In this document: positions 28,311 through 36,213 of the stretch, in pieces | How positions within the stretch are numbered: position 1 is the first letter of the stretch | Layout: each line of letters opens with the position of its first letter | From: Alphaproteobacteria bacterium | Lineage (GTDB): Bacteria; Pseudomonadota; Alphaproteobacteria; Micropepsales; Micropepsaceae | Direction of reading: 5' to 3' | Assembly: GCA_016124635.1 (NCBI GenBank) | Contig: WGNJ01000002.1 | Location: forward strand, 124,001-188,000 | DNA length: 64,000 bases | Made by a program: the position numbers and the translations under genes | Notes under the pieces: model-generated | Database searches by the model: none | What the model saw: only the letters and a program-made list of their open reading frames with translations | Told to the model about the DNA's origin: nothing

Positions 28311-28925
28311 ATGCTGCTCATCGGCCTCACTGGATCGATCGGCATGGGCAAGAGCGAGACGGCAAAGATGTTCGCGGCTCTCGGCGTTCCGGTCTACGAT
28401 TCGGACGCCGCCGTGCACGCGCTCTATGAATTCGGCGGTGCCGCCGTTGCACCGATCGACGCCGCCTTCCCAGGTGTTGTTGTCGACGGCCGCGTCGATC
28501 GCGCGAAGCTCTCGGCGTGCGTCGTTCATGACAAAGCGGCGCTGAAGCGTCTCGAAGCAATCGTCCATCCGCTCGTCGCCGGTATGCAGCGCGCCTTCTT
28601 GCAGAAAGCGGCGAACGCAGGCGCCAAGATGGTCGTGCTCGACATCCCACTGCTTTACGAGACGGAAGGTCACAAGCGCGTCGACGTCACCGTCGTCGTT
28701 TCGGCCCCGGCGGACGTGCAGCGCGAGCGCGTCCTCGCGCGCCCGGGAATGACGCCGGAAAAGCTCGACGCGATTTTGGCGAAGCAGCTCGCCGATGTGG
28801 AAAAGCGCGCGCGGGCTGATTTCGTGGTCGACACGTCCAAGGGTCTTGAACATGCTCGCGCCCAGGTGGCAGAGATCGTCAAAGCGCTCAAGGGCCGCGA
28901 GTCGAAAGTGTGGCCGCGGGAGTGA
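28311..28925 (+). CDS. coaE: Dephospho-CoA kinase CoaE
   Basis: Last step of coenzyme A synthesis, phosphorylating dephospho-CoA at the 3' hydroxyl. The 204-residue P-loop kinase has [21 protein letters not shown], the [10 protein letters not shown] motif, and the lid residues [21 protein letters not shown]. It follows aroE by 2 bp. Confidence 0.96.
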   Translation: MLLIGLTGSIGMGKSETAKMFAALGVPVYDSDAAVHALYEFGGAAVAPIDAAFPGVVVDGRVDRAKLSACVVHDKAALKRLEAIVHPLVAGMQRAFLQKAANAGAKMVVLDIPLLYETEGHKRVDVTVVVSAPADVQRERVLARPGMTPEKLDAILAKQLADVEKRARADFVVDTSKGLEHARAQVAEIVKALKGRESKVWPRE

Positions 28926-28948
28926 GCGCGTCGGGTTGTGAGTGCTGA

Positions 28949-29662
28949 ATGAGAGAAGTGGTACTTGATACGGAAACGACCGGGCTCGAGCCGAGCCAAG
29001 GTCACCGCATCATCGAGATCGGTTGCATCGAGCTCAAGAACCGCACGCCGACCGGTCGCCGCTACCACACCTATGTCAATCCGCAGCGCGACGTGCCGCT
29101 CGAGTCGCAGCGCATCACCAACCTCTCGACCGAATTTCTGCGCGACAAGCCACTATTCTCGGATGTCGCCGACGCCTTCACGACCTTTATCGAAGACAGC
29201 CCCCTCGTCATTCACAACGCCGAGTTCGATCTCAAATTCCTGAACTTCGAGCTGAGCAGGATCGAGCGGCCAACACTCCAATCCGCGCGCGCGGTCGATA
29301 CCGCGCAAATGGCTCGCGTTCGCTATCCGGGCTCGCCCGCCTCGCTCGACGCGCTTTGCAAACGCTTCAACATCGCGCTCGATGAGCGCCAATCCAAAGG
29401 CCACGGCGCACTGCTGGACGCCGAGCTACTGGCGCAGGTGTATCTCGAACTGTGCGGCGGTCGTCAGCCCCATCTGGAGCTCATCGCCGAGCTCAACGCT
29501 GCAAGCCTTGCGAACCTTGCGAACCACAAGCCATTGCCGCCGCGGCCAGAGCCCTTGGCGCCACGCGTCACGGCGGAAGAGCTGGCGCGCCACGCGGCGG
29601 CGATCGCCTCCCTCCCCAATGCGATCTGGAATCTGGGTAAAGCCGACCCGACGAAAGTTTGA
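28949..29662 (+). CDS. dnaQ: DNA polymerase III epsilon subunit (3'-5' proofreading exonuclease)
   Basis: Proofreading subunit of the replicative polymerase. The 237-residue protein begins MREVVLDTETTGLEPSQGHR (Exo I), has VIHNAEFDLKFLNFEL (Exo II) and the C-terminal KGHGALLDAELLAQVYLEL (Exo III with catalytic His/Asp). The C-terminal tail should hold the polymerase-alpha-binding region. It ends the ppsR-maf-aroE-coaE-dnaQ group. Downstream, the usual neighbour secB is displaced by the low-oxygen cluster. Confidence 0.96.
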   Translation: MREVVLDTETTGLEPSQGHRIIEIGCIELKNRTPTGRRYHTYVNPQRDVPLESQRITNLSTEFLRDKPLFSDVADAFTTFIEDSPLVIHNAEFDLKFLNFELSRIERPTLQSARAVDTAQMARVRYPGSPASLDALCKRFNIALDERQSKGHGALLDAELLAQVYLELCGGRQPHLELIAELNAASLANLANHKPLPPRPEPLAPRVTAEELARHAAAIASLPNAIWNLGKADPTKV

Positions 29663-29696
29663 GACGCTGCAACGCGTCACTTTGTCCGTACATCGG

Positions 29697-29710
29697 GTGA
29701 TTTGGATCAA
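29697..29710 (+). promoter_or_regulatory. FNR/FixK-type box upstream of ompW
   Basis: GTGAT-TTGG-ATCAA matches the anaerobox TTGAT-N4-ATCAA with one mismatch. A -10-like TATAGC at 29731-29736 would put the transcript start near 29743, about 40 bp from the box centre, the class II activator geometry. The box is 92 bp before the ompW ATG. Control by an FNR/FixK protein is inferred. Confidence 0.65.
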
Positions 29711-29801
29711 ATCGCCTCAGCTGACGATCATATAGCCAGCACGACGCAACTATTCCCTCCTGGTGCGTCGTTCGACGCCCATTTCTCCACGGAGTTAAGT
29801 G

Positions 29802-30422
29802 ATGCGTCGGCTTGCACTCGGCCTCGGTCTGCTCGTGACCGGCTTTGCCATCTTCGCCCCTCCCGCAGCCGCCGACCACGATGGTCCGTGGATGGTGCGC
29901 GGCCGTATTCTTGGCGTGTTGCCGGACGAGAGCGCGACGATCACGCCGATCGGTGGCGACGTGAAGATCGACGACTCGATCGTCCCAGAACTCGACATCA
30001 GCTACTTCTTCGACAAGCACTGGGCCGCCGAGCTGATCCTCGCCACGACCCCGCACAACGTGAAGCACACGCCGACCGGTCTTGACCTAGGCAAGACCTG
30101 GTTGCTGCCGCCGACGCTCACCGTGCAGTACCATTTCTTCCCTGAGAGCGAGAGCTTCCGTCCGTACCTCGGCGCGGGCGTCAACTACACGATGTTCTAC
30201 AAGACCGAAGAGCCCGCCGGCTTGAACATCGACTACAAGAACAACTTCGGCTTCGCCCTGCAGGCGGGCTTCGACGTGCCGCTCGGCAATGGCTGGAGCT
30301 TCAACGTCGACGTCAAGAAGATCTTCCTGCAGACCGACGTGACAATTCAGCCGCTGGGCGTTCGCGCCGACACGCATATCGATCCCTGGATCGTCGGCGT
30401 CGGCATCGGTTACCGCTGGTAG
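29802..30422 (+). CDS. ompW: OmpW family outer-membrane porin
   Basis: Eight-stranded outer-membrane barrel for small hydrophobic molecules. The 206-residue precursor starts at the ATG at 29802, 7 bp after GGAG, and has a signal peptide ending near PPAAA. The mature part shows the OmpW pattern: WMVRGRILGVLPDES, then VPELDISYFFDKHWAAELIL, LPPTLTVQYHFFP, FRPYLGAGVNYT, and a C-terminal aromatic (YRW). OmpW is under FNR control in enteric bacteria, and an FNR-like box lies upstream here. Confidence 0.93.
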   Translation: MRRLALGLGLLVTGFAIFAPPAAADHDGPWMVRGRILGVLPDESATITPIGGDVKIDDSIVPELDISYFFDKHWAAELILATTPHNVKHTPTGLDLGKTWLLPPTLTVQYHFFPESESFRPYLGAGVNYTMFYKTEEPAGLNIDYKNNFGFALQAGFDVPLGNGWSFNVDVKKIFLQTDVTIQPLGVRADTHIDPWIVGVGIGYRW

Positions 30423-30432
30423 CCTGAGCGAC

Positions 30433-30446
30433 TTGATCGAGATCAA
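30433..30446 (+). promoter_or_regulatory. Perfect FNR/FixK box upstream of the ferredoxin gene
   Basis: TTGAT-CGAG-ATCAA is an exact match to the TTGAT-N4-ATCAA anaerobox. Its centre (30439.5) lies 41.5 bp before 30481, and a -10-like TATCAC at 30469-30474 would start transcription at about that point, two bases before the ATG at 30483. This is ideal class II spacing and implies a leaderless or nearly leaderless message. No RBS precedes the ATG. Confidence 0.75.
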
Positions 30447-30482
30447 CGGCGGCGCCGTCGACCGCAGCTATCACCGGCGTCG

Positions 30483-30803
30483 ATGACGAAGATCACCTAC
30501 ATCGAACACGACGGCACTGAACATGCCGTCGACGTCCCAGACGGCCTCTCCGTCATGGAAGGCGCGGTGCGTTACACGATCCCCGGTATCGACGGCGATT
30601 GCGGCGGCGCGTGCGCCTGCGCCACCTGTCACGTCTACGTGGACGATGCTTGGAAGGACAGAGTGACGCCGATGAACGAGCTCGAGCGCGACATGCTCGA
30701 CTTCGCCTTCGACGTCAACGACAACAGCCGGCTGTCTTGTCAGATCAAAGTTTCACCGGCGCTCGAAGGCCTGATCGTTCGCACGCCCGCGCGTCAGTAC
30801 TGA
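30483..30803 (+). CDS. [2Fe-2S] ferredoxin, adrenodoxin type
   Basis: Small electron carrier of 106 residues. Cluster ligands are Cys40, Cys46, Cys49 and Cys86 ([15 protein letters not shown] and RLSCQIKV), the adrenodoxin/ISC-type pattern. The acidic stretch [16 protein letters not shown] is the usual partner-binding helix. It lies between ompW and the diiron-protein gene and is preceded by a perfect FNR/FixK box. The neighbourhood suggests it passes electrons to the diiron protein, which is an inference. Confidence 0.95.
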   Translation: MTKITYIEHDGTEHAVDVPDGLSVMEGAVRYTIPGIDGDCGGACACATCHVYVDDAWKDRVTPMNELERDMLDFAFDVNDNSRLSCQIKVSPALEGLIVRTPARQY

Positions 30804-30843
30804 CGCGATTCACTCGCAATCGCCGAAATTTACCTCGCCGCTT

Positions 30844-30857
30844 TTGACCTGAATCAA
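30844..30857 (+). promoter_or_regulatory. FNR/FixK-type box upstream of the diiron-protein gene
   Basis: TTGAC-CTGA-ATCAA matches TTGAT-N4-ATCAA with one mismatch. It lies 76 bp before the ATG at 30934. A -10-like TTTATA at 30885-30890 is roughly in class II range (about 46 bp from box centre to the expected start). It is the third such box in 1.2 kb. Confidence 0.6.
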
Positions 30858-30933
30858 TTCACGATCTTGACGCCCGCGTCATTGTTTATACGAACGCCAA
30901 ACGCAGAGGTCTCTTGAAGACCGGGAGGAGCAA

Positions 30934-32046
30934 ATGGCCACGCAAGCACTCGGTAAAGTCGTCAAGAAGGGCAAATGGGAAGTGACCATGACGCCCGACG
31001 ATCTCTATCGCAATCCGATGGAGATCGCCTGGTCGTTCGACTACCTGTTTGGCAAAGGCAAAGTCGAAGATCTCTACAAGCGCGCGAAGCAGAACCAGTG
31101 GGACGCCGATGAGATTCTACCTTGGGACACCAAGGTCGATCCATCAAACCCGCTGATCTCCGACCGGTCTTCCGTCTATCACAAGATGCCATTCTTCTCG
31201 AAGCTGTCGAAGTCACAGCGCGAGACGTTCATCGCACATTCGACCGCGCAGCTGCTTTCGCAGTTCCTGCACGGCGAGCAAGGCGCGCTGATGACGGCGG
31301 CGTGCGTCACGCATTCAGTGCCGGATACGACGGCGAAGCTCTACGCTGCTACGCAGACGATGGACGAAGCCCGCCACGTCGAGGTCTACTCCAAATACTG
31401 CGATAAGATCGCGATGGTCTATCCGATGACGCCGTGGCTCAAGGCGCTCATCGACGCGACGCTGAAGTCCGATCGTTACGAGAAGGTGATGATCGGTATG
31501 AACATGATTGTCGAGAGTCTTGCTCTGGGCGCCTTCAACAATATGTATCACACCACCGGTTGTCCGCTGCTGAAGCAGCTGACCTTCAACGTCATGCGCG
31601 ACGAGTCGCGTCACGTGTCCTTCGGTCACGTTTTCCTTGGACCGGTGATCAAGAAGCTCGACGAGAACACCCGCGAAGAACTCGCCGACTTCGCCTTCAA
31701 CGCGATTTCGTTGATCGCGCAAGGGACTCAGGTCGGCGGCGCGCAGACGCTCGCAAGCCGCGCGGATCCGGGCTTCATGCAGGTCTTGAAGAACTCGGAG
31801 ATCGAGCCCGACGACTTCTTCAAGGGTCTCGAGGAAGCAGCCGAGATGGGCGTGATGACCGAGCTGCCGCCGGGCCAGATCCATTCGCTCGACGACCTGA
31901 TGCTTCCGGCGATCGCCCGCGTCGGCTTGATTACGCCGCGCGTGCGCAAGAAGTACGAGGAAGCCGGTATCAAGATCTCTGAGGATCAACGAATCCTTCA
32001 GCAGATGGAGGGTGGAACCCCCAGCCTCGAGGCCGCTGCGGAATAA
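30934..32046 (+). CDS. Ferritin-like diiron protein (putative oxygenase), function unknown
   Basis: A 370-residue helical protein with a full set of carboxylate-bridged diiron ligands: Glu115 (HGEQGA), Glu145/His148 (DEARH), Glu194 (VES) and Glu224/His227 (DESRH). This E, ExxH, E, ExxH pattern is shared by ribonucleotide reductase R2, monooxygenase hydroxylases, AurF-type N-oxygenases and AcsF-type cyclases; I cannot place it in one of these. A good RBS (GGGAGGAG) precedes the ATG. A ferredoxin gene precedes it and a three-PAS protein and hemN follow. An FNR-like box suggests expression at low oxygen. Confidence 0.85.
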   Translation: MATQALGKVVKKGKWEVTMTPDDLYRNPMEIAWSFDYLFGKGKVEDLYKRAKQNQWDADEILPWDTKVDPSNPLISDRSSVYHKMPFFSKLSKSQRETFIAHSTAQLLSQFLHGEQGALMTAACVTHSVPDTTAKLYAATQTMDEARHVEVYSKYCDKIAMVYPMTPWLKALIDATLKSDRYEKVMIGMNMIVESLALGAFNNMYHTTGCPLLKQLTFNVMRDESRHVSFGHVFLGPVIKKLDENTREELADFAFNAISLIAQGTQVGGAQTLASRADPGFMQVLKNSEIEPDDFFKGLEEAAEMGVMTELPPGQIHSLDDLMLPAIARVGLITPRVRKKYEEAGIKISEDQRILQQMEGGTPSLEAAAE

Positions 32047-32065
32047 GCAGCGATCTCGAGAAGGA

Positions 32066-32099
32066 CCGGGCGTCGTTGACTCTCCTTGGCGACGCCCGG
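32066..32099 (+). terminator. Strong hairpin after the diiron-protein gene
   Basis: CCGGGCGTCG and CGACGCCCGG form a perfect 10-bp stem with a 14-base loop, followed by CCCCATTTTA. The T-run is only four bases, so it may be a partial terminator or an mRNA-stabilising 3' end. It lies between the diiron-protein gene and the PAS gene and would give less expression downstream. Confidence 0.65.
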
Positions 32100-32122
32100 C
32101 CCCATTTTAGGAGGACGGCCAC

Positions 32123-33295
32123 GTGACGAACCTGACCCGTTCACGCAAAGACATTTCACCGGCCTTCTTCAAGACGATCGTCGAGAGTGTGCCGGAGGCG
32201 ATCATTATCGCCGCACCCGACGGAACCATCGCTTATTTCAATCCGGCCTCGGAGCGGCTGCTCGAATACACGCAAGACGAAGTGATAGGCCGCAACATCA
32301 CGATGTTGGTGCCGCCGCAGCCCGACCGCCGTGCGGACGTGATGAAGTGGCTTGAGCGTTGGGCGCACGAGCCCGACGAAACGCAATCTCGCTTCCTCGA
32401 TTTGATCGCACAAAGCAAATCGGGCCGCCAAATGCCGGTCGACGTGCGCGTGACGGAACGCGAGATCGAGGGCGAGCGGCGCTACTTCATCACGGTTCGC
32501 GACAACACGGCGCGCCGGCGCGAGCAAGCTTCCTTCAAGGAAGCGCATCTCAAAGCCTCGCGGATTCTGCAGATCGCGGAAGACGGCATCGTCTCGGCGG
32601 ATGCCGCGCAGAACATCACCTTCTTCAACCTCAAGGCCGAACAAATGTTCGGCTATCGTGCCGAAGATGTTCTCGGCCGCCCGCTCTCGATGCTGCTGCC
32701 GGAGCGTTATCGCCACCGCCACGCAAAAGAGGTGGAAGCCTTCGGCACGGGCAAACAAGCCTCGCGCAAGATGAACGAGCGCGGCGCCGTCGTTGGCCTC
32801 CGCAAGAACGGCGAGGAATTTCCGATGGAGGTCGCGATCACCAAGGTTACGGTGGGTGGCGCCATCACCTTCACGGCGCATGCCCGCGACGTCACGCGCC
32901 GCAAACACCAGGAAGATTTGCTCAAGGAAAGCGAGCGCCGCTTCCGCGCCATCTTCGACCACGCGTTTGAAGCCATGGGTCTGCTTTCGCCGGATGGCAC
33001 GGTGCTGGAAATCAATCGCGCGGGCCGCTTGATGACCGAGGGTAGCTCGCAGCTCGTCGGCTTGCCGCTCTGGGACTTGCCGTGGGCGGGGAGCGACCTC
33101 GCGCCCGACGACAGCGCTCGTCAGCGTTTGAAGAACGCAATCGCCGATGCAGCACGGGGCGACGTCGTGCGTTACACGGCGGACCTTTATCGCGCCGAAG
33201 GCGATGTTCGCAAGATCGACATCTCGCTGACGCCGGTTAAGGACGAGCTCGGCCAGGTCGTTTACATCGTGCCGGAAGGACGCGACGTCACGTGA
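32123..33295 (+). CDS. Three-PAS-domain sensor protein without output domain
   Basis: A 390-residue soluble protein made of three successive PAS domains: about residues 12-130 (IVESVPEAIIIAAPDGTIAY), 142-260 (ILQIAEDGIVSADAAQNITF) and 270-390 (IFDHAFEAMGLLSPDGTVLE). Each ends in the DNT/DVT-type S-box exit. There is no histidine kinase, GGDEF, HTH or methyl-accepting region, and the protein ends at the third PAS. The GTG start has the RBS AGGAGGA and the stop overlaps hemN (GTGA). It may sense oxygen or redox state and act on a partner. The second PAS contains RYRHRHAKE, reminiscent of FixL-type haem PAS regions, which is tentative. Confidence 0.88.
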   Translation: MTNLTRSRKDISPAFFKTIVESVPEAIIIAAPDGTIAYFNPASERLLEYTQDEVIGRNITMLVPPQPDRRADVMKWLERWAHEPDETQSRFLDLIAQSKSGRQMPVDVRVTEREIEGERRYFITVRDNTARRREQASFKEAHLKASRILQIAEDGIVSADAAQNITFFNLKAEQMFGYRAEDVLGRPLSMLLPERYRHRHAKEVEAFGTGKQASRKMNERGAVVGLRKNGEEFPMEVAITKVTVGGAITFTAHARDVTRRKHQEDLLKESERRFRAIFDHAFEAMGLLSPDGTVLEINRAGRLMTEGSSQLVGLPLWDLPWAGSDLAPDDSARQRLKNAIADAARGDVVRYTADLYRAEGDVRKIDISLTPVKDELGQVVYIVPEGRDVT

Positions 33296-34647
33296 ATGCA
33301 CGTCAACGGCTCAGAGCCGACCTCATTGCGGCGCGTGTTCCGCGTTACACGAGCTATCCAACGGCGCCGCATTTCAACGCAAGCGTAACGGCGCCGACCG
33401 TGCGCCACTGGTTGTCGGAGATTCCGCAAGACGATGCGCTGTCGCTCTATTTCCACGTTCCGTTCTGCGACACGCTTTGCTGGTTCTGCGGCTGCCACAC
33501 GCGCGTGGTCAACCACTACGGCCCGATCAAGGCCTATGTGGACCTTCTGCTGAAAGAGATCGATCTCGTTGCCGCCGCGCTGCAGACCAAACGCGCGGTC
33601 AGCCACATTCACTTCGGCGGTGGGTCGCCGACGATCCTGAGCGCCGAGGACATCGATCGCATAGCAGCGGCGATACGCAGCCGTTTTGATGTTCGCCCAG
33701 ACGCCGAGTTCGCCGTTGAAATCGATCCCCGTGGATTGAAACCAGAGATCATTGCGGCCTTTGCCCGCGCAGGCGTCAACCGCGCCAGCATCGGCGTGCA
33801 GGATGCGAATCCCGACGTTCAGCGTGCCGTCAACCGCTGGCAGCCGCTCGAAGTCACGCGTACGGCCATTCAACAACTGCGCGCCGCTGGCATCGGAGCG
33901 ATCAATATCGATTTGATGTATGGGCTGCCGTATCAAACCGTCGCCAACGTGCGTGCCACCGTTGACCGGGCCGTCGAGCTCGGTCCGCAGCGCTTGGCGG
34001 TCTTTGGCTATGCACATGTTCCGCAGATGAAGCGGCACCAAGAGCTCATCGACGCGAGCGCGCTCCCCAACGCCGAGCAGCGATTGCAGCAATATGATGC
34101 GGTTCACGCGCGTCTCGTGGCGCACGACTACCAGCCGATCGGCCTTGACCACTTCGCCCTGCCCAGCGATCCGCTCGCGGTCGCTCAGCGCACTGGCAAG
34201 CTGTCGCGCAACTTCCAAGGCTACACGACCGACGGTGCGCGCACGCTCATAGGCTTCGGCGCTTCCGCGATTTCGTCGTACAGCCAAGGCTACGCACAGA
34301 ACGCCGCCGCCGTACCCGACTATCGCCAGAGCCTGATGCGCAACGATCTGCCGATCGCGCGCGGACGCGCCGTGACCGCCGAAGACCGCTTCCGTGCCGA
34401 CATTATCGAACGCCTGATGTGCGATCTCCATGTCGACCTGGAGGCGGTCGCGGAGCGTCATGGCCGGACCGTTTCATTGCGCCAGGAATTCACGGCGTTA
34501 CGTGCGCTTGAGCAGCAAGGGCTGGTTCGGATCGACGGTGCACACATCCTTGTCCCGGACGCGATGCGCGCCGGTGTCCGGTTGGTTTGCGCGGTGTTCG
34601 ACGCCTACTTGCAACCGGAACAGGGTCGCCACGCCGTTGCGGTCTAG
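33292..34647 (+). CDS. hemN: Oxygen-independent coproporphyrinogen III dehydrogenase HemN
   Basis: Radical-SAM enzyme that oxidises coproporphyrinogen III without oxygen. The 451-residue protein has PRYTSYPTAPHF, the cluster motif with Cys59, Cys63 and Cys66 (CDTLCWFCGC), HFGGGSPTIL and the HemN C-terminal domain. These features, and its length, distinguish it from HemW. The GTG start overlaps the PAS gene stop. hemN is a classical FNR/FixK target, which fits the low-oxygen cluster. Confidence 0.96.
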   Translation: MNARQRLRADLIAARVPRYTSYPTAPHFNASVTAPTVRHWLSEIPQDDALSLYFHVPFCDTLCWFCGCHTRVVNHYGPIKAYVDLLLKEIDLVAAALQTKRAVSHIHFGGGSPTILSAEDIDRIAAAIRSRFDVRPDAEFAVEIDPRGLKPEIIAAFARAGVNRASIGVQDANPDVQRAVNRWQPLEVTRTAIQQLRAAGIGAINIDLMYGLPYQTVANVRATVDRAVELGPQRLAVFGYAHVPQMKRHQELIDASALPNAEQRLQQYDAVHARLVAHDYQPIGLDHFALPSDPLAVAQRTGKLSRNFQGYTTDGARTLIGFGASAISSYSQGYAQNAAAVPDYRQSLMRNDLPIARGRAVTAEDRFRADIIERLMCDLHVDLEAVAERHGRTVSLRQEFTALRALEQQGLVRIDGAHILVPDAMRAGVRLVCAVFDAYLQPEQGRHAVAV

Positions 34648-34721
34648 CGCCGCTCACGCAACCGTCATTTCAAAGTGTGCCTAGATGCCTGCCTCATGCC
34701 TCAAAGCAAGAGGTCAGAGCC

Positions 34722-35426
34722 ATGAGGATCGCGGCAACACTCTTCTGCATTGCGCTGGCGGTTGTTGCCGGTGTGGCGCTGGCGCGGACAACGGCGTCAG
34801 CACAAGGGGATTCGTTGATCGTCCTCGAACTCTATCAAAGCCAGGGATGTTCTTCCTGTCCGCCGGCGAACGCCAACGTCGCCGCAATCACGGGCAGACC
34901 GGACGTCGTGGTTCTCAGTTTTGCCGTGACCTACTGGGACAACCTAGGCTGGCGGGATACGTTCGCCAAACCGCAATTCACGGCGCGCCAGTACGCATAC
35001 GCGCGCGGGCTCGGCCATTCGAACGTCTATACCCCGCAAGTCGTGTTGAACGGCCGCATCGATCTCAGCGGCGTCAACGCCTCCGATTTGTCGGCCGCGA
35101 TGTCGCGTGTTCAACGCATATCCTCACGGCTCATCTCGCTCGAAAATGGCAGGCTCGGAATTGGACCCGCAGAGGCGCAGGCGCCCGCTGACGTATGGCT
35201 CGTGCATTTCGATCGGCGCACGTTGCCGGTGCCGATTTCGGCCGGCGAAAACGAGGGCCGCACCCTGCCGCACAAAAATATCGTGCGTGATCTCGTTCAT
35301 CTCGGCACGTGGGCGGGATCTCCGGTCTCGTTTCCGGTCGCCCCGCCTTCCGATCCGAATTTCGGGACTGCGATCCTCGTGCAAAAACAAAACGGCGGCC
35401 CGATCGTGGCCGCCGCCAAATTCTAA
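34722..35426 (+). CDS. DUF1223 family secreted thioredoxin-like protein
   Basis: A 234-residue protein with an N-terminal signal peptide (MRIAATLFCIALAVVAGVALA). The mature part has a thioredoxin-like beginning, VLELYQSQGCSSCPPANANV, with a CSSC pair, then TYWDNLGWRDTFAKPQFTAR and YTPQVVLNGR, the DUF1223 signatures. The start at 34722 gives the signal peptide; RBS AAGAGG lies upstream. It probably acts in the periplasm on disulfides or metals, but the family function is unknown. It is convergent with secB. Confidence 0.9.
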   Translation: MRIAATLFCIALAVVAGVALARTTASAQGDSLIVLELYQSQGCSSCPPANANVAAITGRPDVVVLSFAVTYWDNLGWRDTFAKPQFTARQYAYARGLGHSNVYTPQVVLNGRIDLSGVNASDLSAAMSRVQRISSRLISLENGRLGIGPAEAQAPADVWLVHFDRRTLPVPISAGENEGRTLPHKNIVRDLVHLGTWAGSPVSFPVAPPSDPNFGTAILVQKQNGGPIVAAAKF

Positions 35427-35444
35427 CCCGGCACAGATGCCTTC

Positions 35445-35945
35445 TTAGGCCTGAACGCTTTGGGGCTGCGCACCCTGTTGCCGCGCCATTTGCATTCGGA
35501 AAAGCGCGGCGAAGTCGATCGGATCGAGTAGCAACGGCGGGAAGCCGCCATCGCGCGTCGTATCGGCGACCACGCGCCGCGCAAACGGGAACAGAAGCCG
35601 CGGACATTCGATCAGCAGCACCGGCTGAACGTTTTCCTGCGGAATGCCTTTCAGCATGAACACGCCCGCATAGGTCAGTTCGCATACGAACGTGGTCTGC
35701 GAGCCAGTTTTGGCATCCGCCCGAACGCGCAGCATCACCTCGTATTGATCGGTGCCGAGTCCGCGTCCCTGTACGTCCACGCCGACTTCGAGAGCGGGCT
35801 TCTGCCCTTGCAGGCTCATCGGCGCCGACGGGTTCTCGAATGACAAATCCTTAACGTATTGTGCCAGGACCTGAATTTGCGGACCGTTACCAGACTGGTT
35901 GTCCAGCGCCTCGCCGTTACCGTTTCCGCCAGGTGTATCGCTCAT
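35445..35945 (-). CDS. secB: Protein-export chaperone SecB
   Basis: Tetrameric chaperone that keeps precursor proteins unfolded for SecA. The 166-residue protein has the SecB core: QYVKDLSFENPSAP, the acidic and aromatic edge strands, and LLIECPRLLFPFARRVVAD followed by GGFPPLLLDPIDF. A Gly/Asn-rich N-terminus and Gln-rich C-terminus extend the core. In many Alphaproteobacteria secB neighbours dnaQ and the Tim44-like gene, as here apart from the inserted cluster. Confidence 0.97.
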   Translation of the reverse strand: MSDTPGGNGNGEALDNQSGNGPQIQVLAQYVKDLSFENPSAPMSLQGQKPALEVGVDVQGRGLGTDQYEVMLRVRADAKTGSQTTFVCELTYAGVFMLKGIPQENVQPVLLIECPRLLFPFARRVVADTTRDGGFPPLLLDPIDFAALFRMQMARQQGAQPQSVQA

Positions 35946-36213
35946 TTGAAGTTACGTCCTTGAAAGCGTCTCATTTCCAATCAATTTCTGCTTGACGCGG
36001 CGTGGCTATCACGCCCAGGGCTCGGGGCACAAGGGATGCACCATTTTGCGTCAAATGCCGAAGTTGATCGTCGTGGTATGGACCGGAAAGGATTGCCCCT
36101 GTAGGCTCTTCGCTCAAGCGCGGATAGACAGAGCCGGGGCTCGCCTCCCTGTGCGCCACACAAGAGGTAAAGCCCCCAAAGCGTGCGCTTGTTCCATGGG
36201 ACGGACGTAAGAA

